DNA of 64,000 nucleotides, taken from the NCBI RefSeq assembly GCF_016428805.1, contig NZ_JAELTJ010000003.1, positions 46,930 to 110,929 on the forward strand, in the 5' to 3' direction. The notes under the pieces are model-generated. The model was not told the origin of the DNA. It saw only the letters and a program-made list of their open reading frames with translations, and did no database searches. The stretch is from Achromobacter sp. ASV32. Its GTDB lineage: Bacteria > Pseudomonadota > Gammaproteobacteria > Burkholderiales > Burkholderiaceae_B. A program made the translations under genes and the position numbers. This document shows positions 35,494 through 44,009 of the stretch, piece after piece; the first letter of the stretch is position 1; each line of letters starts with the position of its first letter.

Positions 35494-36201
35494 TTAACAC
35501 GGACCTATCGCATTTGTAATAAGGCACTCACTATTTGCCTTGCGGCAGATCCAGCCTTTGAACGTGAACGCCGCGTAGAACAGTTCGATATCGGTAAATC
35601 CCGCGTCGCGCAGCACGGCTTCGTCGGTATCCGGGGCCAGCACGGGCAGCTTTTCCTTCATGGCCTGGATACTGTTTTGCGCCTGCTCGGCCGGCACGCC
35701 CGCCGCGACGACGAAAGCGGCATTGCGGGCCAGCCACGTGTCCTGCCGGTCCAAGGGAAAACTGTGGTGTACGGCGATGAACGGGGCGCCCGGCTTCAAC
35801 CGCCTTGCGATTTCCCGTAGCGTTCTCAGCCGTTCTGGCCGGGGCAGGAAGTGCAGCGTCAGCAGGCACGTCGCGCCATCGAATGGCCCACCGGGCGCGT
35901 CATCGATATAGCCCTGGTGCAGGGCCGCGCGCGGCGCCAGCGCGCCGAGCGTGGCCGTGGCCTGGCGCAGCATCCCGGCGGAGGGGTCCACGCCGTCCAG
36001 CCGCCAGCCTGGCCGCGTTTCGGCCAGCGCTTTCAGCTCCAGCCCGCCGCCCGCGCCCAGCACCAGGATGCGGCCATCGGCAGGCACGTGTTCCGCCATC
36101 AGCAGGCCCACCATGCGGTGCAGGTCGCGCAGCCCGGGTACATGGCGTGCGACGCGGTCGGCGTAGTCTTCCGAAGCGCCGGGGGTATTGGAAAAGGACA
36201 T
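35494..36201 (-). CDS. Class I SAM-dependent methyltransferase
   Basis: A 235-aa protein with the Rossmann SAM site ILVLGAGGGLELKALAE at about residues 45-61, the acidic VDPSAGML that contacts the ribose, and FDGATCLLTLHFLPRPERL as motifs II/III. It most resembles small-molecule methyltransferases of the UbiE/Trm9-like superfamily. The substrate is unknown. ATG 36201 is clear. Overlapping palindromes at 36240-36259 lie just upstream of the start. Confidence 0.85.
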   Translation of the reverse strand: MSFSNTPGASEDYADRVARHVPGLRDLHRMVGLLMAEHVPADGRILVLGAGGGLELKALAETRPGWRLDGVDPSAGMLRQATATLGALAPRAALHQGYIDDAPGGPFDGATCLLTLHFLPRPERLRTLREIARRLKPGAPFIAVHHSFPLDRQDTWLARNAAFVVAAGVPAEQAQNSIQAMKEKLPVLAPDTDEAVLRDAGFTDIELFYAAFTFKGWICRKANSECLITNAIGPC

Positions 36202-36239
36202 GGAAACTCCGGACAGGACGGCAGCGAGCGATCGGTTAA

Positions 36240-36259
36240 ATCATATAACATATGATGTT
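36240..36259. promoter_or_regulatory. Overlapping palindromes upstream of the methyltransferase gene
   Basis: ATCATAT-AAC-ATATGAT (36240-36256) has perfect 7-bp arms, and it overlaps AACAT-ATG-ATGTT (from 36247/36248 to 36259-36260). It lies 38 bp upstream of the methyltransferase ATG in an AT-rich island, so it is a likely operator. No regulator gene is adjacent. Confidence 0.5.
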
Positions 36260-36352
36260 GCGTGATAGGCCGAGCGTCAAGCGGCAGGTTTGCCGCTGGC
36301 CCCCCCGCGTGGTCATTGTTTGCCGCGGGGGCCCGCCATAACCGGAATCGAA

Positions 36353-36373
36353 GGACGGCCCGTCAAGCCGTCC
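36353..36373 (-). terminator. Weak terminator-like hairpin after the transglutaminase-like gene
   Basis: GGACGGC (36353-36359) and GCCGTCC (36367-36373) form perfect 7-bp arms, 16 bp beyond the end of the minus-strand gene. No T-tract follows on that strand. Confidence 0.35.
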
Positions 36374-36388
36374 GGCGGCAGGCAGTGA

Positions 36389-37570
36389 TCATGCCGCGAT
36401 GGACATCGGCTGCGCCGAGCCGGGGAAATCCGGCAGCACGATGTCGCTATGACCGGGCCGCACCCAGCGCACGCGTTCGCGCGTGGCGTCGATGCAGCCA
36501 CCTTCGGCGTAGACGCCTTGCGGATCGCGGATGCGCATCATGCGCGCCAGGACGGCGGCGGTGGCCTCGGGGTCGGCCAGCGTGTCATGCACGCGTGCCT
36601 TGACCGCGTCTTCGTCCATGTAACGCTTGCCGGCCGCGTCGGTGCGCACGCCGTGGCGCCAGTGATAGATCTCGACGCACTTGGACGTCAGCGTGTAGGG
36701 GGCGCCGCGTTCCCAGAAGTTATTGAAATGGCCTCCGCCCAGGTAGAACACCCAGGAGCCTTCGTAGCCCTCGATGTCCGACGATTCGGCGTCCGGGTTG
36801 CGGAACCACAGCCGGTCGCCCGGTACATAGAAGCGCTGCGGCAAGGGCTCGGCCAGCGAGCCGTATTCGTGCAGGAACGTTTCGTGAAAGCTGCCGGACA
36901 TGACCGCGCGGGTTTCCCACTGGCGTTGCAGCCGGCGCGCCAGGTCGGGGTTGGCGCTGTGCAATTCCTGGGCGATGCCCAGCACGGTCACGTATTCCGT
37001 CGCCCGGTAGCACGAGAACGAATACAGCTGGCCCGAGGCGTCGGGCTGCGTCGCCTTGCGCAGGCCGTCGATCAGCGAGCGTCCCGGCAACACGGTAAAA
37101 CCGCGCGCTTCGTCGTAGGTCCAGTAGTCGTCGGGCCGTTCGGCGTGTTCCGTATCGAAGGCCAGCGCCGTCTTGCTGGCCGCCTGCACGATATGGCGGC
37201 GGATGCGCACGGCGCTGGCGAGTTCGGCCACGCTCGGGAAGGTGAAGGCGACGGGGCTGGCCAGCATGGTCAGCACAATCTCGCGATCCAGGTCGGCCTC
37301 GTTGGCGTCGGTCCGCAGGCTGAGCGCCCGGGCGACGCCCGTGGTGTCATGGTCGGGCAGGTAGGTGGCGGCAAATCCCGGGTTCAACCCGGCGTGCACG
37401 CCGGCCACGGCGCCGGTCAGCGCCTCGCAGCGGGACGCGGCGCGCAGGCCCAGGCCGGACAGGGTCTGCTCCAGCGCGTCTTGTGCGGCGGCTGTCAGGC
37501 GTGAATCGGCGACTTCAATGCGAATCCCGCCCGGGGCAGGGGGATTCGGCGACTGCGAGTAAGACGGCAT
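36389..37570 (-). CDS. Tgl-like protein-glutamine gamma-glutamyltransferase (transglutaminase) homologue
   Basis: A 393-aa protein that aligns, by eye and from memory, with the 245-aa Bacillus subtilis spore-coat cross-linking enzyme Tgl. Matching segments are SPVAFTFPSVAELASAVRIR, the YWTYDEARGF and SLIDGL stretches, YSFSCYRATEYVTVLGIA, and YVPGDRLWFRNPD followed by EGSWVFYLGGGHFNNF. The Tgl catalytic Cys, Glu and His correspond to C187, E270 and H281. Spacings are 83 and 11 residues against about 71 and 13 in Tgl. There is about 100 residues of extra sequence at each end and no signal peptide. The gene stands alone. Cross-linking activity is inference. Confidence 0.7.
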   Translation of the reverse strand: MPSYSQSPNPPAPGGIRIEVADSRLTAAAQDALEQTLSGLGLRAASRCEALTGAVAGVHAGLNPGFAATYLPDHDTTGVARALSLRTDANEADLDREIVLTMLASPVAFTFPSVAELASAVRIRRHIVQAASKTALAFDTEHAERPDDYWTYDEARGFTVLPGRSLIDGLRKATQPDASGQLYSFSCYRATEYVTVLGIAQELHSANPDLARRLQRQWETRAVMSGSFHETFLHEYGSLAEPLPQRFYVPGDRLWFRNPDAESSDIEGYEGSWVFYLGGGHFNNFWERGAPYTLTSKCVEIYHWRHGVRTDAAGKRYMDEDAVKARVHDTLADPEATAAVLARMMRIRDPQGVYAEGGCIDATRERVRWVRPGHSDIVLPDFPGSAQPMSIAA

Positions 37571-38085
37571 GAAATACGACCGGAAAAGCGGCAGGAATGA
37601 ATATGGATCGGCGCTGCGCGGACAGAGTTCCCATCGAGCTGAAAAAGGGCGTGAACAACTATTTCAGCCACTACGCGCAGCACAGAGTTTCATCGGGAAC
37701 GCGCGGTTTGCACGCCCGCAGATTGTAGTGGCGCGGCCTTAATAACAGCTTTAAGCCATTTGTCGGGTTCGCGGCAAAGCTGTCATTTTCTTGTCATGGC
37801 GCTGCGCCGCACGACGACACATACGCCGACGCTGCGCAGGCTGGCGGCGCCCCTGGCACATGATGGCGATGCCCGGGTCGTACGGCACCGGCATGAACGT
37901 GAGCGGACGATTGAATCGCAGGCAGCCATGACCCCATCGGGGAATATGTCGAGGTGAAGTCGGTGTTGATGGCGGATTGGAACAGCAGGCGGCCAGGCGT
38001 TGCGTGGCCTTTCAGGCCTGTACAGCGGCTACGCCAAGTATCATGGGCGGATTGACGCGTGCCTGACGGCTTTCGGAGCCATCCC
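37571..38085. other. 515-bp region without a convincing gene
   Basis: This stretch holds the promoter side of the Tgl-like gene and the leader of the SnoaL-like gene. A 43-codon frame at 37597-37728 (plus strand; MNMDRRCADRVPIELKKG...) and a 53-codon frame from 37797 are present, but neither has a well-placed ribosome site or recognisable family. Base composition drops around 37735-37795 (AATAACAGCTTTAAG, CATTTTCTTGTCATG), consistent with a promoter region. I see no repeat or RNA structure. Confidence 0.5.
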
Positions 38086-38526
38086 ATGACCCCGCTGAAA
38101 CAACCCGAAGATATCCCCCACGCCTTCCAGGCCGCCTGGAATCGCCACGACATGCCGGCATTCGGCGCGCTGTTCCAGCCCGATGCGACCTTCGTGAACC
38201 GGTTCGGCCACTACGTGCGCGGCGTCGATGAGATCGTCGAACTGCACACACCCATCCATGCCACGATCTACCGCGATTCCACGCTTGAGAACGAACTGAT
38301 CGACGTGGTTCCCATCGGACCGGACGCGGTGGTCATGCATTTCTGGAGCCGCCTGGCCGCCGGCGCCGCCCATCCAGCCGGCGCCCACTCGGTCGACACA
38401 CTGATTCTGGCCGTATTGACGCGGCACGCAGGCGAGTGGCGCATCAAGGCGTTGGAAAACGTCACGCTGACGAATCCGCGTACGGGTCAAACCGTGCTGC
38501 GCGGCACGCAGGGAAATCAACCTTGA
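38086..38526 (+). CDS. SnoaL/NTF2-like fold protein (SgcJ/EcaC family)
   Basis: A 146-aa single-domain protein of the NTF2-like superfamily: IPHAFQAAWNRHDMPAFGAL, FQPDATFVNRFGHYVRGVDE and the late WRIKALENVTL strands are diagnostic. Such proteins act as small isomerases, hydrolases or ligand-binding proteins; no specific role can be assigned. ATG 38086 with GGAG 9 bases upstream is chosen over an in-frame start at 38059. Confidence 0.85.
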   Translation: MTPLKQPEDIPHAFQAAWNRHDMPAFGALFQPDATFVNRFGHYVRGVDEIVELHTPIHATIYRDSTLENELIDVVPIGPDAVVMHFWSRLAAGAAHPAGAHSVDTLILAVLTRHAGEWRIKALENVTLTNPRTGQTVLRGTQGNQP

Positions 38527-38610
38527 CACCGCCGTTCGGCGGCCCGCCGGCGACCGGCTTGGCATGCACGTTCGGGGCGCGGGCCGGCACGTTCGTCAAC
38601 GGCAGGGAGT

Positions 38611-39030
38611 TCAGTCCCTTTTGCGCGTCGCGGCGACGGCTTTGATTTCAATCGCCAGTTCCGGGCGCGCCAAGGCCGCGACGCCGAGTATCGTCCAGGC
38701 CGGAAAATCCGAGCGGATGTATTTTTCCTTCACGGCGCGAAAATCCTTCAGGTCCGCGCCGACATCCACGTGATAGGTCACCAGCTCGACCAGGTCGGTG
38801 AAGTCCAGGCCCAGGTGCGCGAGGATGGCCTGAATACGCTGGAATGCCAGGCCCGCCTGTTCCGATGGGGAGGCGGGAATCGTGCCGTCGGCGCGCAGGC
38901 CGATCTGCCCGGCAATGAAAACCATGCCGTTGGCCGTGACGGCCGGGGAATACTGGAACAGGTCGAAAATGCGATTGCCGCCGAAGGTCGGGTCGTCGTC
39001 GGGCAGGCGCAGGCGGTCGATCTGGCTCAT
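38611..39030 (-). CDS. RidA/YjgF/Rid-family protein
   Basis: A 139-aa member of the Rid family, trimeric proteins that hydrolyse reactive enamines/imines released by PLP enzymes, or act in related catabolic steps. Signature features are NGMVFIAGQIGLRADG, LVELVTYHVDV and the C-terminal PELAIEIKAVAAT. The Arg used for imine hydrolysis in RidA proper is replaced in PELAIEIK by no obvious Arg equivalent, so it may belong to a Rid2-7 subgroup. AAGGACG precedes ATG 39030. Confidence 0.88.
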   Translation of the reverse strand: MSQIDRLRLPDDDPTFGGNRIFDLFQYSPAVTANGMVFIAGQIGLRADGTIPASPSEQAGLAFQRIQAILAHLGLDFTDLVELVTYHVDVGADLKDFRAVKEKYIRSDFPAWTILGVAALARPELAIEIKAVAATRKRD

Positions 39031-39271
39031 GGGCGTCCTTGTGGTCGAATTCGCAGGCTTGGCAGCCAGCGGCCGGATGGACCGGCGGGTCCGCAACTGC
39101 GGGCAATGCTAACCAATTTCAGGGCAAGGCAGGTGGGACGGGCCGATGTTTCGGACATCCGCGGCCCAGGCAAGGCCGGGTCCGGAAGGTGTGAATGCCC
39201 GTTGGTTCTATATTCCCCAACTCAGGCCCAGCCATTCGGGGGCGGGCCAATTCCTATCCGGGAGACAAGCC

Positions 39272-39721
39272 TTGGCCAATAAAAAAACGCGTGCAACCCA
39301 GGCATCAGCCGCTACGGCGGCTCCCCGCCTGCTGTCCGGCGGGAATCCGCAAATCCCCAAAGGCGAGGGCGATGCGCCGGTGCAGGCGTATATCGATGCC
39401 ATGCCCGGTTGGAAAAGCGAGGTCGGGCGCCGACTGGATGTCCTGATCAGTCAGGCCGTGCCCGGCGTGCATAAAGCGGTGAAGTGGAATTCGCCCTTGT
39501 ACGGCATTGCGGGCCAGGGCTGGTTTCTGGGCGTGCATTGCTTCACCAAGTACATCAAGGTGGCGTTCTTTCGCGGCACGTCATTGCAGCCGGTGCCGCC
39601 GGGAACGTCAAAAAGCCAGGACACCCGCTATCTGGATATCCGCGAAGGCGAGGCGCTGGACGAGGCCCGGTTCCTGGCCTGGGTGAAGCAGGCCAGCAAG
39701 CTGCCGGGCGAACGCATGTAG
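39272..39721 (+). CDS. DUF1801-domain protein
   Basis: A 149-aa protein with the DUF1801 pattern: AYIDAMPGWKSEVGRRLDVL, AVKWNSPLYGIAGQGWF, KYIKVAFFRG and the SKSQDTRYLDIREGE stretch. The start is TTG 39272, which has GGAG about 9 bases upstream. The first 40 residues are Lys/Ala-rich and probably disordered. Function is unknown; relatives in other bacteria are small iron-chaperone-like (frataxin-fold) proteins. Confidence 0.85.
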   Translation: MANKKTRATQASAATAAPRLLSGGNPQIPKGEGDAPVQAYIDAMPGWKSEVGRRLDVLISQAVPGVHKAVKWNSPLYGIAGQGWFLGVHCFTKYIKVAFFRGTSLQPVPPGTSKSQDTRYLDIREGEALDEARFLAWVKQASKLPGERM

Positions 39722-39829
39722 CAGAGCCGCTTGCGGTTGGCGCGGCATGCAAGGGAAATCGGAGCATGCGCTTGCCCCCGTGCGACTTGCATGCCCCCGT
39801 GGACGGGCATTGCGGACGGGTTGGTCGGC

Positions 39830-40756
39830 TTACCCGCCCGGATACCGTTGCACCGGCGCATGTTCCTCCATCAATTCCGCCACCCACTCGATGAACACCC
39901 GCAGCTTGGCGCTGACGTGCCGGTTGGGCGGGTAGGCGATGTAGAGCGGCATGGGGTCCAGCCGCCAGTCTTCGAACAGCGGCGTCAGTTCGCCGCGCGC
40001 CGCGTGCTCGCGCGCCATGTAGTCGGGCAGCCACAGCACGCCCATGCCGGCCAGGCCGGCCGCCAGGTAGGCGTTGCCGTCGTCCACCGCCACGATGTAG
40101 CGGCCCTGCGCGTGCACGCTTTCGTCGCCGCGGCGCATGGCGTAGGGCAGCGGCTTGCCGGTGCGTGACCAGAGAAAGCCGACGATGCGGTGGTGGGAGT
40201 CTTCCAGGTCGGCCGGATGGGCGGGCGTGCCGGCGCGTTGCAGGTAGCTGGGGGCGGCGTAGACGCGCAGTTGCAGGTCGCCGATACGGCGTGCGATCAG
40301 GGACTGGTCGGTCAGTTCGCCGCCGCGCACGACGCAATCGACGTTCTCGCCGATGATGTCCACGATCCGGTCGCTCACGCCCAGGTCGAGCTGGATGTCG
40401 GGGTAGCGCGCATGGAAGGCGGGCAGGGCGGGCGCCAGGATCAGGCGGGCCAGCGGGCTGGGCACGTCGACCCGCAGCCGGCCGCGCGGCAAGGCCGCGG
40501 CGCCGGACAGGCTGGTTTCGGCGTCGTCCATGTCGGCCAGCAGGCGCAGCACGCGTTCGTAGTAGACGGCGCCGTCGGCGGTGACGTTGACCTTGCGGGT
40601 GGTGCGGTTCAATAGCCGCACGCGCAGCCGCGCTTCCAACTGCTGTACCAGCTGGGTGACGCTGGTCTTGCTCATGTGCAGGGTGTCGGCCGCCTTGGTG
40701 AAACTGCCGGTTTCCACGACGCGGGCAAATGCCTGCATGGCATCGAAACGATCCAT
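39830..40756 (-). CDS. LysR-family transcriptional regulator
   Basis: A 308-aa regulator starting at MDRFDAMQAFARVVETGSF, the typical LysR opening, with helix-turn-helix GSFTKAADTLHMSKTSVTQL. The effector domain contains RLRVDVPSPLARLILAPALP and VDCVVRGGELTDQSLIARR, placing it in the large PecT/DmlR-like group. ATG 40756 is preferred to a GTG two codons upstream. It is divergent from the RidA gene at 40891, 134 bp apart, and is its likely regulator. Confidence 0.92.
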   Translation of the reverse strand: MDRFDAMQAFARVVETGSFTKAADTLHMSKTSVTQLVQQLEARLRVRLLNRTTRKVNVTADGAVYYERVLRLLADMDDAETSLSGAAALPRGRLRVDVPSPLARLILAPALPAFHARYPDIQLDLGVSDRIVDIIGENVDCVVRGGELTDQSLIARRIGDLQLRVYAAPSYLQRAGTPAHPADLEDSHHRIVGFLWSRTGKPLPYAMRRGDESVHAQGRYIVAVDDGNAYLAAGLAGMGVLWLPDYMAREHAARGELTPLFEDWRLDPMPLYIAYPPNRHVSAKLRVFIEWVAELMEEHAPVQRYPGG

Positions 40757-40890
40757 CGCCACTCCGGGATCTGGGGGATTGTTTGCATTCTACAAACAGT
40801 GATGGGCAGCGTTGCCCGTTTATCGCCCGCCGAGGGGTCCGTAAAGTGCCTGCATGATCAATACGGGCCGCAGCCCACAGGAGAGATGGC

Positions 40891-41289
40891 ATGACAGCAC
40901 GTGACGTGGTTTTCCCGGCGGGGCGCCAGGCGCTTTACGAGCGCAACCGGTATTCGCCGGCGATCCGGTCCAATGGTTTTCTGTTCGTGTCGGGCCAGGT
41001 GGGCAGCCGCGAGGACGGGTCAAAGGAGCCCGATCTGCAAACCCAGGTGCGCCGGGCGTTCGACAACCTGAACGCGATTCTGCACGCGGCGGGCAGCACG
41101 TTCGATGACGTGGTGGACGTGACGGTGTTCATGGTGGATCCGGCCTCCAGCTTCGAGACCATCTGGAAGATCGTGCCCGAATACTGGGGCCAGGCGCCGC
41201 ATCCGACGCTGACGGCGGTGGGGGTGACGTGGCTGTACGGCTTTGACTTCGAGATCAAGGTCATCGCGAAGCTGCCCGACGGCGCGTAG
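40891..41289 (+). CDS. RidA-family protein
   Basis: A second Rid protein in the window, 132 aa. Motifs: YSPAIRSNGFLFVSGQVGSR, VRRAFDNLNAILHAAGS, VVDVTVFMVD and the C-terminal FDFEIKVIAKL. AGGAGAG sits 8 bases before ATG 40891. The sequence is well diverged from the other copy, so they are not a recent duplication. It is probably controlled by the divergent LysR gene and ends before a strong terminator. Confidence 0.9.
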   Translation: MTARDVVFPAGRQALYERNRYSPAIRSNGFLFVSGQVGSREDGSKEPDLQTQVRRAFDNLNAILHAAGSTFDDVVDVTVFMVDPASSFETIWKIVPEYWGQAPHPTLTAVGVTWLYGFDFEIKVIAKLPDGA

Positions 41290-41316
41290 CCGTTCGCGGC
41301 CAAGCGCGGACAAGAC

Positions 41317-41340
41317 AAAGGCGCCCCGGGGGGCGCCTTT
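41317..41340. terminator. Bidirectional terminator hairpin
   Basis: AAAGGCGCCC (41317-41326) and GGGCGCCTTT (41331-41340) are perfect 10-bp arms with loop CGGG, placed between the convergent RidA gene and the 41363 gene. A- and T-rich ends suit both directions. Confidence 0.75.
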
Positions 41341-41362
41341 GCCGTTGCGCGGGTAGCGGGGA

Positions 41363-42901
41363 TTAACCGCGGGCGCGGGCCACGGCCTGGGCCAGGTCTT
41401 CCTGCTTGCGGATCAAAGCGGCCTCGATCTGGTCGCGCGGGGTCCTGGTGTCCTTGAGCGGGGCATCCAGGTCCGCGGCGCGCAGCAGTTCCATCAGGTC
41501 GCGGCTGCGGGTCTGGGTGGACGGTATCGCGCTTTGGTCGACCAGCTTGCCCTTGATGAACTTGGAGACCGTGGTGGACAGCGTGCTGGTCTCGGTGAAC
41601 GAGGCGCGGGCCAGCTTGCCGTCTTCGTAGCCGATGTCGGTCTTGTTCTCGTAGTTGTCGCGGATCTGGTAGAAGGCGTAGTTCTGCGAATCCGGGTCCG
41701 TGGTCAGGTTCAGCTTCTGGTCCGGCGACAGCGCGCGATGGAAGCTGGCGCTCAGCGACGCCTGCTGCTGTTGCGTGATGGCCAGGTCGAGCTGCGGGCG
41801 GCCGCTGCTGTGGGTGTTCTGCGAGGTCTGGTACGAGAACGTGTCCAGTTCGCGCGGTTGCACCGGGTTGGAGGCGACCGGCCCCTGATTGATTGAGCCG
41901 GAGAAGTCGGCCAGGCCGGACAGCATGGTGCGGTGAACGTCGGCGGGCGCGCCCAGGCGGTTGGTGGTGCCCTGGGGCGACCAGGCGCCATAGCTGCGAT
42001 GCAGGTCCGAGAAGCCTTGCTTGAAGTACGACATCAGGGCGGCATCGCCTTCGCCGCGCTTCTGGGCGCTGTCGAATTTGCTGAGGTAGCTGTCGATAGC
42101 CGCGGATTGCTGCTGGGCGCTGCCGAACTGGCTGGGATTGCTGACATCGACGTTGATCTGGGCGGAACCAGCCAGGGTCTTGACGGTCAGCGCGCGCTGG
42201 CCGGCATCGGCCTGGAACTTGAAGCTGACCTGGTCCGGACCTTCGGCGCCGACGGTGGCTTCCAGCGATACCGACGACAGGACATTGGTGTCGATCTTGG
42301 ACAACGCGCCCAGCGCCAGCTTGGGCGGCACCGACGCCAGGCCGTCGACGGCGTCCTGGAACGATTTGGACAAGCCGGCGATGGCATTGCGCTCGGCCTC
42401 GGTGAGCTTGGCGTCGCCCACGTCGATCTGCACGGCCAGACCCTTTGCATTGCTGTCGAGCGTGACGGTGACCTTGGCGCCGCTGGCGGTGGTGATACGC
42501 AGGGCCACCGAGTTGTCCGCCGGGCCTTGCGCCTGGGGGGCCGCCAAGCCGTCCACGGCCGCGGCCGCACGCGTCGCGGGGACCGACTGCGAGTAGTTGC
42601 CGCCCTCGGTCTGAAAGCGCGACAGCAGCGCGGCAGCCAGGCCCTTGAACTGACCGGTCAGGGACGATGAGCGGACGTTGTCCGACATCAGCGACGACAG
42701 GGCGTCGGGTTCCTGCACCGGGTTGGCCGATAGCGTATTGGGCGAGTAGGTCAGCACGCCGGTCGATTGCTGGCCCAGCGTGACCGAGGTGGACGCCGGC
42801 GGTTCCGGACTGCGATTGACGTTGGTGACGCGGGACACGCCGCTCGCCGGCGCTTGCGGCGCGATGAGGAGCGGGGGCAGTGAAGAGGAGATCGTTGTCA
42901 T
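41363..42901 (-). CDS. Hypothetical 512-aa Ser/Gln/Ala-rich protein
   Basis: No family is recognised. ATG 42901 begins MTTISSSLPPLLIAPQAPAS; there is no signal peptide or membrane segment. The N-terminal 120 residues are low-complexity (Ser, Pro, Thr, Gln), then come a beta-rich stretch (SVALRITTASGAKVTVTLDS, SLEATVGAEGPDQVSFKFQA) and a helical, Gln-rich C-terminal part ending in RDQIEAALIRKQEDLAQA. The composition, lack of Cys and disordered N-terminus recall secreted flagellar or type III-exported proteins, but no supporting genes are adjacent. The gene stands alone after a terminator. Confidence 0.7.
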   Translation of the reverse strand: MTTISSSLPPLLIAPQAPASGVSRVTNVNRSPEPPASTSVTLGQQSTGVLTYSPNTLSANPVQEPDALSSLMSDNVRSSSLTGQFKGLAAALLSRFQTEGGNYSQSVPATRAAAAVDGLAAPQAQGPADNSVALRITTASGAKVTVTLDSNAKGLAVQIDVGDAKLTEAERNAIAGLSKSFQDAVDGLASVPPKLALGALSKIDTNVLSSVSLEATVGAEGPDQVSFKFQADAGQRALTVKTLAGSAQINVDVSNPSQFGSAQQQSAAIDSYLSKFDSAQKRGEGDAALMSYFKQGFSDLHRSYGAWSPQGTTNRLGAPADVHRTMLSGLADFSGSINQGPVASNPVQPRELDTFSYQTSQNTHSSGRPQLDLAITQQQQASLSASFHRALSPDQKLNLTTDPDSQNYAFYQIRDNYENKTDIGYEDGKLARASFTETSTLSTTVSKFIKGKLVDQSAIPSTQTRSRDLMELLRAADLDAPLKDTRTPRDQIEAALIRKQEDLAQAVARARG

Positions 42902-43142
42902 GTCTGCGGTATTCCTGGCGGGCAACAGCTGCCCAGTGATCGTGCCGGGATATTCAGAATGACTAACGGCAGGCGCGGCGGAAAATTAATGGGCCGCGCG
43001 ATTGATTATCTGCCACTGCCGCCATTATTTTTGGCGCGGAAATTATGTCGACAAAACGATTGCTGCCCCAAAACGGAATGCCGCGGACGCAAGCGTTTGA
43101 ATCAAGCCGGTTCCGCGGTGATGGCCGGGTATTGCCGCGCGA

Positions 43143-43703
43143 TTATTTGACGGCGTAATTGCGCGCTTCGTTTTCGCCGGCCCATTTGCGCAGCGCGCTG
43201 ATGAATTCCGGGCAGACGTTGCCATCTACGGTAGAGCCGACGATGACGCTGTCCTTCATGCGCATCAGCACCTTGCATTCGTAAACGCGCGAGCGGTTCT
43301 GCATGTAGCCGGTGCTGTTTTGCTGGAAGACCGGCGTGGCCGCCGTGGTGTTGGTGGCGGGAATCATGCCCACGACCTGCTGGCTGGTGCCGGTGACGAC
43401 CCATTCCTGGTAGGGCGCGGTCTGATAGTCGGACCATTCCAATTCCATCGTGTTGCCGATGGCGCGCTTCCGGGACGGCTCGCCCAATGCGGCGATGGCA
43501 TCGTTGATGCTGCGGCCTTCCATATTGCGGGCGACGTTGACGCTGGGCGAGAACGACAGACCTTCGGAGAAGACCTTGCCCAGCGAGGGCAGGGCCGAAC
43601 TGCCCCCGGTGGGCATCGGGGCGCAACCGGTCAGGCTGGCGGCGGCCAGGAAGGCGGTCAGCAACAGTGGCCGGCGGACGTAAGGATGCAGTAGCGGCGT
43701 CAT
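43143..43703 (-). CDS. Putative lipoprotein, 186 aa
   Basis: The N-terminus MTPLLHPYVRRPLLLTAFLA is followed by a lipobox LTGC (residues 24-27), so the mature protein is probably lipid-anchored at C27 and, with Ala at +2, sorted to the outer membrane. The rest has SmpA/OmlA-like features (INDAIAALGEPSRKRAIGNT, YECKVLMRMKDSVIVGSTVD) seen in small lipoproteins with a DUF4124/BamE-type fold, which I cannot confirm. It is alone, with an AT-rich region downstream. Confidence 0.75.
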   Translation of the reverse strand: MTPLLHPYVRRPLLLTAFLAAASLTGCAPMPTGGSSALPSLGKVFSEGLSFSPSVNVARNMEGRSINDAIAALGEPSRKRAIGNTMELEWSDYQTAPYQEWVVTGTSQQVVGMIPATNTTAATPVFQQNSTGYMQNRSRVYECKVLMRMKDSVIVGSTVDGNVCPEFISALRKWAGENEARNYAVK

Positions 43704-44009
43704 GGTGTGCAGTCAGTGCTCCGTGGCGGTGGGCCGCCGGGTGGGCCTGCAAGGGCAGGCGGGCGCTCAACGCGTTTGTTTCTCTTCGTGACAGGTGCGT
43801 TGCCTGGCGGAATGCGCGAGCGTTGCCAAGGGCTGACAGCTCGCTTAAGAAAAGTCCGCCATTTTTACCGGAAAACGGGGTCGGCTTCGTGCTGAGAGGT
43901 GTGAAATTTGTTACTCAATATGCCTGCGCGGGCTTTGCAAGGGGACGGAGCGGGTTGATTGCTTTGCTAAGATCGTGCCCGCTAAATCCCTTCGATCCGG
44001 AAACCGACG
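43704..44009. other. 306-bp divergent intergenic region
   Basis: This region contains the promoters for the lipoprotein gene (minus) and the DUF4189 gene (plus). The stretch around 43780-43970 is AT-richer than its surroundings (GCTTAAGAAAAGTCCGCC, GTGAAATTTGTTACTCAAT, GATTGCTTTGCTAAGATCG). A TAAGAT -10-like element at 43966-43973 precedes the plus-strand gene. No small gene or repeat is seen. Confidence 0.5.

Noticed and set aside
37597..37728. 43-codon frame in the gap between the Tgl-like and SnoaL-like genes
   Set aside because: The AGGA motif touches the ATG with no spacing, and no family is recognisable; recorded only in the region note.
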